In this document: positions 22,012 to 31,203 of the stretch, piece by piece | Layout: each line of letters starts with the position of its first letter | Numbering within the stretch: the first letter of the stretch is position 1 | From: Anaspis maculata | Lineage: Eukaryota; Arthropoda; Insecta; Coleoptera; Scraptiidae | Direction of reading: 5' to 3' | NCBI GenBank assembly: GCA_949128115.1 | Contig: OX421964.1 | Location: 15,028,892-15,092,891, forward strand | Length of the DNA stretch: 64,000 nt | Translations under genes and position numbers: made by a program | The notes under the pieces: generated by a model | Told to the model about the DNA's origin: nothing | The model's database searches: none | Seen by the model: only the letters and a program-made list of their open reading frames with translations

Positions 22012-24576
22012 TAGTCCAGTAAAATAAGGATTTAACTTGGAACAAATTAGGGGCAGGATGAAAAAAATATGGCGATGTAGAGAATGAAAAACTGAATAAT
22101 AAAAACCAAAGTTTCATTTCCAGTCATCCCGGAAACCATGGAAAAAAAATGGAGATGATGGAAAAACATGCGCCGCGATCTTTCTTTTGAAACGGTGAGA
22201 GAACGGTGAGAGATGTGTGAAAACTGTCGGGGACAACGTTGTAGGGAATTCAATAATCTACAAAAAAGTCCCTGGGGGCATATGTCTAACTTCTTCAGTT
22301 TAGCCGTTTATCGCAGTCAAAGTTACGCGCCGGTCTAGAGAAGTGGAAAAACTGTCCGCGTGACCTTCCTTCTTGGATGCCGTGAGAACGACAGGAGATA
22401 TCAAAAAATTGTGAGCGACAAAGTTGTAGAGAATTGAATGCTCCACTAGAAAATTTTCAAGGCCAATTATTATCACTTCTAGTTTAGCCGTGAACCACGT
22501 TTGAAGTTGCGCGACAATCCTGTTGATAAAGTGGTGCTTCTGGAAAACTTACAAAAACCCTAGACTCGATGAAAAAACAACGATAATGTAGAGGATGAAA
22601 AACTGGATCTAAAAAACCAAAGTTTCATCTCACACTGTTTCGGGAAACCTAAGAAAAAAAAAAGAAAAACTTGAAAAATAGTGATTTGCACTCGCAGCTT
22701 CCTCATTGAATACTGAAATAAACGTAATAAGTATGGAAAATCTGAACACACTGGCTTGTAGAGGATTAAATGATCTATAGAAAATCCCATGATGTCATGT
22801 ATGTATCTCTGTCGACTTAGCTGCGGAGCGCCATCAAAGTTGGGGTACATGACTCGTGACGCGTCGTATATGTGGTGAAACTGGCACGACGTTGCGGTCA
22901 TTGTTTAATTAATTATAAAACATGATTAGATTATTTGAAAACATTGCGTGCTTTGTTTAACGTCTGGGTAGCTACTTATTGTTAGAATTATCATTGTAGT
23001 CATTATCATCGTCTTCTGAAACGACAATGCAGGAAGCGTGAGAACAGGTGGCTCCACGGCAGTGGTGGCAAAACTTGGTACACTTGAGGTCAGCTTTTCT
23101 ACATCCACAAAGCTTCTCGCAGTTTTTGCATCTGCAGGAAATCAGCCGTAGCAGATTTTCGAGAGCTACGATATCCTGGGTTCCAATAGGCATCAACAGA
23201 GAAATGTTTAATTTCCAACCCCATTGTTCAAGTGGACAGTTGTTTATTATCTCCGAGCTGTTGTTGAATGATCATTGTTCATCAGAAATCAGTTGAAAAA
23301 CATCTCATTATCTAACGTGAATCACGTTTTTCAATTATTATACATATTGTGTTACAAAATACGAGTACTTTCTCAGTTTTAAGCCTGAGTGTCACGATAC
23401 TATTTTCGTACAATTTTGATGCTATGAATATATGATTAGAAACAACAAATTCAGAAATTCCCTAGCAACCTAGTCTCTCGTCCTAGATTTCTAGAATGAA
23501 AATATGACTAAAATAGTACAGTGGCACTCACGAGTTTAATTTTGACAAACAAGAAACTTTATACATAACAAAGCGTTCATCCGCGGAGTTACATTTCCAA
23601 CAATAGTTACCAGACGTTCAACAAAGCACGCAATTTTTCCAAATCATTCAATCATGTTTTATAATCAATTGAACAATGACCGCAACGTCAGGCCAGTTTG
23701 ACCACATATGCGACGCGTCACTAGTCATGTACCCCAACTTTGATAGCGCTCCGCAGCTAAGTCGACAAAGATGCATACATGTCATTACGACATTTTCTAT
23801 AGATGACTTAATCCTCTACAAGCTGGTTTGTTCAGATTTTCCATATTTATCACGTTTATTTCAGTATTCAATGAGGAAGCTAGGAGTGCAAATCGCTATT
23901 TTCCAGCTTTTTCTTTTTTTTTTCTCAGATTTTCCGAAACGGTGTGAAATGAAACTTTGGTTTTTTAGATCCAGTTTTTCATCCTCTACATTGTCATAGT
24001 TTTTTCATTGAGTCTAGGGCTTTTGTAAGTTTTCCAGAAGAACCACTTTATCAACAGGATTGTCACGCAACTTCGAACGTGGTTCACGGCTGAACTAGAA
24101 GTGATAATAATTGGTCTTGAAGATTTTCTAGTGAAGCATTCAATTCTCTACAACTTTGTCGCTCACAATTTTTTGATATCTCTTGTCGTTCTCACAGCAT
24201 CCAAGGAGGAAGGTCACGCGGACAGTTTTTCCACTTCACTAGACCGGCGCGCAACTTTGACTGCGATAAACGGCTAAACCAAAGAAGTTAGACATATGCC
24301 GCCAGGGACTTTTTTTGTAGATTATTGAATTCCCTACAACTTTGTCCCTGACAGTTTTCACACATCTCTCACCGTTCTCTCACCGTTTCAAAAGAAAGAT
24401 CGCGGCGCATGTTTTTCCATCTTCTCCATTTTTTTTCCATGGTTCCCGGGATGACTGGGAATGAAAGTTTGGTTTTTCTTATTCAGTTTTTCATTCTCTA
24501 CGTCGCCATATTTTTTTCATCCTGCCCCTAATTTGTTCCAACTTTGACCTAAAAATCGCCTCATTTTACTGGACTA
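22012..24576. mobile_element. Fold-back element 'TAGTCCAGT' type with Cys-rich cassette, copy 1
   Basis: The ends are TAGTCCAGTAAAATAAGG and CATTTTACTGGACTA, with ATA on both sides. Arms of about 960 bp (22,012-22,975 and 23,610-24,576) are inverted copies. The 640-bp centre encodes a Cys-rich peptide on the minus strand. Copy 2 at 31,204-33,763 is the same length within a few bases and closely similar, but sits elsewhere with its own TTA duplication. This is therefore a discrete mobile unit. Confidence 0.85.
22972..23196 (-). CDS. Cys-rich CXC-like peptide (74 aa) in fold-back copy 1
   Basis: This frame lies in the loop of the fold-back element. After a leucine-rich start (ENLLRLI) it has a dense cysteine pattern CRCKNCEKLCGCRKADLKC, then CTKFCHHCRG and CSHASC, then a poly-Asp/Asn tail. 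The spacing resembles tesmin/TSO1-like CXC modules and the Cys-rich C-termini of uncharacterised repetitive arthropod proteins. It is probably the last exon or C-terminus of a larger protein, since no upstream coding is evident. The same frame is open in copy 2 with few replacements and a one-codon insertion. Zinc or DNA binding is an inference from the cysteines only. Confidence 0.45.
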   Translation of the reverse strand: MMPIGTQDIVALENLLRLISCRCKNCEKLCGCRKADLKCTKFCHHCRGATCSHASCIVVSEDDDNDYNDNSNNK

Positions 24577-24579
24577 ATA

Positions 24580-24711
24580 ACAGTATATTATATACCAAGG
24601 GACCAAAGTGAACTTTTGATTTGGGGATTTGGGCCCAAAGGGCCCTCGAGCAACAAACTTTACCCAAGGGATCAAAAATTCACTTTGGTTTCTTAGTATA
24701 TAATATACTGT
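24580..24711. mobile_element. 132-bp TA-flanked MITE
   Basis: ACAGTATATTATATACCAAG at 24580 pairs with the inverse ending at 24711. TA lies outside both ends. The pairing includes GACCAAAGTGAA/TTCACTTTGGTT. It explains why the right arm of the 21,777 palindrome is longer than the left. Confidence 0.75.
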
Positions 24712-25509
24712 TACATACATTTCTTGCTACTGTAAATTTTGATGATTTCAGAGGGCCTTCAAAACATTTTACAGGAAGGCTGTGAGCTGACCACTTCTTA
24801 AGTGTATCAAGTGAAGCTTACAGAGCCATGCATATTGATAATGGACTCGTGATAAGTGCTTAGAGTTTCGCATAGGCTATATCGAAGAAATATGTCAAAT
24901 TTTTCTGTTCTGATTTGATTCCCGTAGTACACCCTGTATATGTACAATGTGACGTTTTTGACTTTTCAATATTCGTAATCTACGGTTCAAGTGGAAGAGT
25001 TTGAGACCATCACCGCAACTATAGCATGGAGAATTCTTGAGTAATCTCATTTTGAATTTTTCTTTGTCACATCGACATTATAGTTATTCGAGTCAAGTGG
25101 CCATGGAGCTTTCACGACAATGACTCTCGCTTCCAGAAGCTCTATCTCAAAGACCATAGGTCGCAGAGAATTGATTGAAAAACCAAACTGTAGGGAGTTT
25201 CATAGGCTTCAAAATGACTCCTTACATCTTTTGCTGTCAGATGACCCAAAATTAAGATATTCGGCAAAAATCACGCTGGTGCACTTCTTGTTGATGATGG
25301 CGACATGACGCCGACATTTACGAAAGGGGGGAAACTAGTATGTCAAAACCTAAGCTACACAGATCGTTTTAAGCTAGTTTCCAGCCAGGAAACAATTATT
25401 TCCTTATTGTTTCCCCTGGCGCCTGGGCTATATGCTCACTTAGAGTTGCTAAGCAAACTTTCTCTGACAACGGCTATGAAATTCAAGTAAATGCTTATGC
25501 TTATTTTTT

Positions 25510-27270
25510 TAGCGCATTTTCCATCTCGATGAAAATCGCTATTGCAACCGCTTTGTCCGTCCGTCCGTCCGTCCGTCCGTCCGTCCGTCCGTCCATCCGT
25601 CCGTTCCTCGAACTCCTCCCAAACTAGACGACCTAGCTTCCTAATTTTTTCACTGTTACATAGCTGCCACTCCCAAAGGAGGGCTAGGCTATATTGGATG
25701 TTCATATTGCGCCGCCAACATAGAGAAAACCGCCCCCGATAAACTTGAAATAACGTAATATTGCACTTTCTACCAGACCTGATGCTCTGGTGTTCTCATT
25801 TTTTGAATAATACCTAGTTGCCACTTATGAACGTAAGCCAAGAAACATTCCATCTTCAATATGCGCCGCCAACATGAAAAAACTGCTAAAAACCGCCCCT
25901 AATCACTTTAAAATGAAAAACATAAACCCGAAGACATAGCGATCTGATTCTTTCGGTATATAAATAGCTGACTAAAAATGGGAAAGGATAGGCCACTTTT
26001 CGTTAGTCGCCGCCCCCAGATTCCACCCCCAAACGATAAAAAGTGCAACTTTCATAAATGTTACTGATTGAGATGTTCCCTTGAACATTTAGGAACTGCC
26101 AACTCAAATGGTGCAACATTTGCTCAGCCGAACGCTGCCGCTCCCACACGCCGCGCCGCCTTCAAAGTAAGAGATGGATTAAAAACATGAACCCGAAGAC
26201 AAAGCGATCTAATTCTTTCACTATATTGATAGCTGACTGAAATTGGAAAAATATAGGCCACTTTAAATTAACCGCCGCCTCCGGCTGCCGCCTTCAAACA
26301 AAAAAATGCAACTTTCACAATTTTCACTGATTGTCATATTTCCCTTACATTTAGAAACTCCCAACTCAAACTGTGCAACAGTTACTTTGCCGAATGCTGC
26401 CGCCCCCACACGCTGCCCTCAAAGTGAGAGATGAATGAAAAACGTAAACCCGAAGACATAACGATCTAATTCTCTCGCTTTATGGATAGCTAACTAAAAA
26501 TGGGAAAGAATAGGCTACTTTTGATATGGCGTCGCCTCCAACTTCCACCCCCAAAAGAAAAAAAAGTGCAACTTTCAATAATTTCCACTGATTTACATTT
26601 TAATGTTACCTCAAACATTCAGAAACTCCAAACTCAAACTGTGGAAGAATTTCTTTGCTAAACTCTGCCGCTCCCACACGCCGCCCCCAAAGTAAGAGAT
26701 AAATGTAAAACATAACCCTGAAGACATAGCGATCTAAGTTTTTCGCTATATGAATAGTTGACTAAAAATGGAAAAGGATAGGCTACTTTTGATATGGCGC
26801 CGCCTCCAGCTTCCGCCCCCAAACAAAAAAAAATGCAACTTTCACAATTTTCACTGATAGTCATATTTCCTTAAACATTTAGAAACTCCTAACTCAAACT
26901 GTGCAACAGTTACTTTGCCGAATGCTGCCACCCCCACACGCTGCCCTCAAAGTAAGAGATAAATGGAAAACATAAACCCGAAGACATAGCGATCTAATTC
27001 TTTCGCTATATGGATAGCCGACTAAAAATGGGAAAGAATAGACTACTGTTGATCAAACAAAAAAATATTGATGAGTGGAAGAATTTTTATTCAAATCTAT
27101 TTCATTGGCAAGTACCCCATTCTGATAACAAAATATCACAATGAGTTTCGAATGAAGAAAGTGGACAAGGGATGGTGTTTCTCCTTCAACCAAATTTCTT
27201 TACGTTCATAATATGCCTCTTTGAGAAAATGCGCTACTGAGACTCACGCACGTGAAGGCATACTCACTTG
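25510..27270 (+). mobile_element. Family A copy 2 (1.76 kb)
   Basis: Starts TAGCGCATTTTCC and ends CACTTG before TTTA. It has a TCCG array at about 25,553-25,605, the tandem CGAAGACATAGCGATCT units, the subterminal inverse GAAAATGCGCTA, and the TCACGCACGTGA hairpin near the end. It interrupts the right arm of the outer palindrome. The intact arm (inverse of 21,225-21,255) shows the insertion went into a T run with no clear duplication, as expected for Helentron-like elements. Confidence 0.75.
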
Positions 27271-27286
27271 TTTATTAATACTACCC

Positions 27287-27500
27287 ACTATTGGATCGAA
27301 ATAATTGAGAGTGATTCATTCACATCCACAGTGGGTGTGAGTGAGTAAGTGAACACTTGGAGCGTTGCGGCGAAGAACGTGGAACTAGGATGGGAAGTAT
27401 GGGTCACTCTCAGTTATCCACGCTGCAAGTGTCCACTTACTCACAAACAATCACTGTGGATGTGACTGACTCACTCTCAATTATTTCGATCCAATAGTAT
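27287..27500. mobile_element. Small palindromic MITE, 0.2 kb
   Basis: CTATTGGATCGAAATAATTG pairs with CAATTATTTCGATCCAATAG; inner arms share CACATCCACAGTG-like sequence. Non-coding. Confidence 0.65.
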
Positions 27501-28190
27501 AGGCCATTTTCTGATCTGTCGCTGTCATCCGGTACATGACGCTACCAAGAGAATTCAAATCTGTTAAATAAATTACCTTTTGAAGCTAGTAATTAATTCC
27601 GTCATACACTCTACACTCTATCTTACCAGTGGATTACTGCTATTATTTAACAGATGGCGCGCTCACACTTGCTTGTTCATTTATCTTGAGCTTGATTATC
27701 TGAATTCTGAACATATCAAACTTCAATTTGGTCCTTTCTGACGCGGTAAATACAGCCACCCAAGTTATCACTACTATCACAATAGGCTATAACTGGTGAG
27801 GAAGCAGAAATGAGGGAATGATTCAAAAACACGATTCACAAAGATTGATACCGATGATTTGAAACGTGCCTGAAATTCACACATCAAAGTAAAAGCGGGA
27901 AGCCATCTACCTCAGGGTGACTGCACCGACCACGACTTGAAATCGGAAATGATAAGAATTCCTCAACGATGTATGGTTCATACAACGAAATAGTCGGCCT
28001 CATAGTCGGAACTGTGCCAATAAAAACTAAACTAGAAAGAAAACTGTCAAGTTCATGGCTGTGGAAGCCATCATCATTCATCCACCTTCCACGATTTTTT
28101 CTGTTGAATGGTTACGAAATAATAGGCGATTTTCCTTCCGCATTTTTTTGGGTTAAGCAAGGAAGCCCTTGAATAATTTCAAATCGAGTT
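27501..28190. other. No gene recognised; interior of hAT insertion
   Basis: Mostly unique sequence between a MITE and the TATTTAAATAC-rich hAT terminus. Short open frames at 27,884-28,081 (minus) and 27,969-28,172 (plus) show no motif I recognise. It may be remnant internal sequence of the hAT element. Confidence 0.4.
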
Positions 28191-28503
28191 TCAAATGTAT
28201 TTAAATAAACCATAGTATTTAACTTCGAATATTGAAATACTTTCGAAGTATTTAAATACATTTGCTCATTTGCAGTAGTCAAATACTTTGAAAGTATTTA
28301 AATACTCGAGAGATAAATACTTTTAAATTATTTAAATACTTTCTCATTATTTAAATAATAAAAAGTATTTAAATAACGAAAATATTTAAATATTTACAAC
28401 TGCAACTTTAAAAATATTATTTATTATTTAAATATTATTTTCATCGGGAAATAAAAAGTATTTAGTATTTAAATACTTTCCAAAAGTATTTTGCCCAGCT
28501 CTG

Positions 28504-29039
28504 CCACCATCATAGACAAAACCGCCCCCGATAAACTTGAAATAACATGATATTGAAATTTCTCCCAGACCTAATGCTCTGGTGTTCGCATTTCATGAAT
28601 AATACATAGTTGCCACTTATAAACGTAAGCCCAGAAACATTTCATCTTCAATATGCGCCGCTGACATGAAAAAATTGCTGAGAACCGCCTACAATCAATT
28701 TAAAACTGAAAAAAAAAACCCAAAGACATAGCTATCTAATTCTTTCGCTATATGGATAGCCGACTAAAAATGGGAAAGAATAGGCTCCTGTTGATTAGTC
28801 GCCGCCCCAAGCTCCCGCCCCCAAACAAAAAAATATTGATGATTGAAAGAATGTTCATTCAAATCTATTTGTTTGGCAAGTACCCCATTCTGATAACAAA
28901 ATATCACAATGAGTTTTGATTGAAGAGAGTGGGGCAAAGAATGGTGTTTCTCCTTCAACCAAATTTCTTTACATTCACAATATGTCTCTTCAAGAAAATG
29001 CGCTACTGAGACTCACGCACTTGAAGGCATACTCACTTG
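28504..29039 (+). mobile_element. Family A copy 0, right part
   Basis: Resumes with ATAGACAAAACCGCCCCCGA after the duplicated eight bases. It has the CTTCAATATGCGCCGC block, one internal repeat unit, the subterminal inverse GAAAATGCGCTA and the terminal TACTCACTTG. Confidence 0.8.
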
Positions 29040-29097
29040 TTTATTATTTTTTCTTTAAGTGAATAGAACTCATTTCAAAGAAAAGCGCACGGGCAAT

Positions 29098-29175
29098 GCT
29101 ATTTAGTTTTCAAAATTTCCAAAAATGTTTGGAAATTTTTGATTGTTTTTTGAAATTTTGAAAACTAAATAGCAA
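29098..29175. repeat. Short palindrome
   Basis: GCTATTTAGTTTTCAAAATTT pairs with AAATTTTGAAAACTAAATAGC across a short loop. Probably a very small fold-back element. Confidence 0.6.
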
Positions 29176-29358
29176 CGCCCATTCATCATCTTTCTAAGAA
29201 AGTCACATGCCGAATTTTAATTTTTTATTAAAAAAAGTAGGCTCTTACCGAAAATGGTTTCTATATAAAAAAAAACGGTTGTGTCACCTCAAAACCTCCT
29301 CGACGAGTAGCAAGGAATGGATGGAAATTTTATTATGGGACGTCCCTTCGTTTACATA

Positions 29359-30396
29359 CAGGTGTCCCAAAATTAATGCACAAAAATTCACAGGGAGACA
29401 GAAAAAAAAATAAGGGGGCTTTCCCAATAAATATACCCTCGCAAACGTATATAATAACGGAGACACAGGCCTTCAAGGTTTTTTTCCCAAACAGTTTTTT
29501 TCCCAACTTTTGAACCGTTTCACCGATTTTAATCAAATTTGAACCAAAGTTTACTGAAACAAGTCTCTATTGAACAATGATAACGCATCTCATCAAACAT
29601 TTTTAGGGGCGAGGATAATGGAAGTACCCTCCCCCTTTTCCCCCATTTTTTACCATCCTGAATATTTTTTGAAATTATTGCAATTTTTTAATTCCGCATT
29701 CAACTTGGAGAAAAAAGTTACTCTTGTAAAATTTTGATTAGAAGCTTCATTTTTGAGATATTTGAGTTTGAAACTTTGGAAAACATATCGAAATCGCCAC
29801 TTTTCAGAGCCAAAATGGTTTTTTTTTATGAAAAACTTCATGTTTCTAAGCAAAAATGGTGCTTCAGTATACTGAAAACACCCAGAAAACGTATTTTAGT
29901 TGAGGAATCATGAGTTTTTTTTTAAATTTTTATTTTTAAGACGTTTAAAAGTGGTGTTTTCGAGATGTTTCCCGTAGTTTTAAACCCAAATATATTGAAA
30001 ATGAAGCCTCTAATCAATAATTCGCAAAAATAACTTTTTTCTCTGAATTGAACGTAGAATTCAAACACTGAAACAATTTCGAAAAATATTCAGGATGGTA
30101 AATAAAAGGGGGAAAGGGGGAGGGCACCCCCATTATCTTCGCCCCTGAAAATGTTTGATAAGATGCGTTATCATTGTTCAATAGAGACTTGTTTCAGTAA
30201 ATTTTGGTTCGAATTTGAATTGAATCGGTTTAAAGATTCAAAAGTCATGCAAAAAAACTGTTTAAAAAAAAACAGCTTTAAAGGCCTGTGTCTCCGTTAT
30301 TATACGTTTGCGAGGGTATGTTTATTGGGAAAGTCCCCTTATTTTTTCATTTTCTATCTCCCTGTGAATTTTGGTGCATTAATTTCGGGACACCTG
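29359..30396. mobile_element. TA-flanked mariner-type fold-back, 1.04 kb
   Basis: CAGGTGTCCCAAAATTAATG and its inverse TTAATTTCGGGACACCTG are flanked by TA. The arms are inverted copies for about 450 bp. The internal core (AAAAAGTTACTC, TTTGAGTTTGAAACTTTGG) is shared with the elements at 12998 and 44520, although the terminal repeats differ. Confidence 0.85.
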
Positions 30397-30418
30397 TATG
30401 TGTGGACACCCTACACTA

Positions 30419-30785
30419 CACTCTGAGGGTACGCATAATAAATAATACTCACTCTTCAGCCACGTGGAAGGATAGTGATCGGTGTAGTTGGTTTTTGAGA
30501 AGCTTGAGAAGCTTCCGCAACCACTACTACCTCCAGTTTAGTCATTGCGGAAGATAGCTGATAGCATAGATGGCGCCGCACAGATATCTCACTTATGAAT
30601 ACTGTTGAGTCTTCATACTTTATTATACACATCTTCATTCGGACATACTGGGAGAAGGTGTTAGTCGTAACCAGTTCGAACTAAAAGTGTTTTATTCTTT
30701 CTTTTTGTATATACAACTTTTTACCATAAAAAACCAAACAGATAAGATATCGATACTTTACGAATACCTATCTACCCTCAGAGTG
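30419..30785. mobile_element. TA-flanked short TIR element, 0.37 kb
   Basis: CACTCTGAGGGTA at 30419 and TACCCTCAGAGTG ending at 30785, each with TA outside. The interior is not strongly palindromic. It is probably a non-autonomous Tc1/mariner-type element. Confidence 0.6.
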
Positions 30786-30820
30786 TAGGTACGTACAGGA
30801 TGATTCAATGATTCATTGAA

Positions 30821-31098
30821 AAACCACCAAAGTGACAGAAGCGAGGGCAACGAACCCCAACCCACAGTTCAAAACAATACTTACCAAAAGTGAAACAAAA
30901 AAGAACACGTGTCAAGTTCGTCGACCACCCCGCCCTGTGGGGCGCTAACCAAACCGAAAAGTGTACTCCAGTGGCCACACCAAAAGCCACAAGCCGCCAT
31001 GAAGGACACCCCATTGGCCTACGTGCCAACGAACAATAAATTCGCCGTGCTGGCACGAGCCGAACACATCGATCATCATTCATCGTCTACTCGCTGAT
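30821..31098 (+). pseudogene. 5' fragment of a Jockey-like element (5'UTR and gag start)
   Basis: ACCACCAAAGTGAC.. and the following 180 bp match the 5'UTR of the element at 36,350-36,520. From 31000 an ATG opens MKDTPLAYVPTNNKFAVLAR, the same gag N-terminus as MTDSPLANVPTSNKFAVLAR at 36521. The frame stops after about 32 codons at 31,096, where homology ends. Confidence 0.75.
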
Positions 31099-31203
31099 GC
31101 GACAACAAGTGTACTGTTACGGGTTTTTGGGTTTTCATATATAAATTAGGCTGATAGTAGGTAGATAGTTTTTACAAAGTTTCGTTTTTCTAAAGTGCCG
31201 TTA

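Larger units (their letters stand above)
21777..24936. mobile_element. CAGGGTG-type palindrome, second nested layer
   Basis: CAGGGTGTACTGAGGGAATC at 21777 pairs with its inverse ending at 24936, flanked by TA. The arms are 235 bp on the left and longer on the right because of a MITE. It resembles a mariner-type fold-back. Because the flanks are themselves palindromic, it may be part of the outer arms rather than an independent insertion. Confidence 0.6.
21221..27290. mobile_element. Outer palindrome within the hAT element
   Basis: The left arm begins TACTGGGTAGTATTAATAA (21221), and its inverse TTATTAATACTACCCA lies at 27272-27287. Between them the arms are inverted copies for about 550 bp (21,240-21,776 and 24,937-25,509). 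The right arm is split by family A copy 2 (25510-27270). The intact left arm gives the empty-site sequence for that insertion. No coding function is seen. Confidence 0.75.
20952..28503. mobile_element. hAT-type insertion with many nested elements
   Basis: The ends are CAGAGCTGGGCA (20952) and TGCCCAGCTCTG (to 28503). Eight bases on each side, CCGCCAAC and CCACCATC, match at six positions and are single-copy in uninterrupted family A. Both facts fit hAT-type insertion with an aged 8-bp duplication. Both ends are filled with repeated TATTTAAATACTTTT-like motifs (20,960-21,220 and 28,195-28,495), a pattern seen in many hAT MITEs. No hAT transposase is visible. Most of the 7.5 kb is later insertions. 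Confidence 0.75.

Noticed and set aside
22560..23999. Mirrored open frames of 107-113 codons in the arms of the 22,012 element (and again near 32,864)
   Set aside because: They are the two arms of a palindrome read in opposite directions. They have no motif and run into low-complexity sequence.
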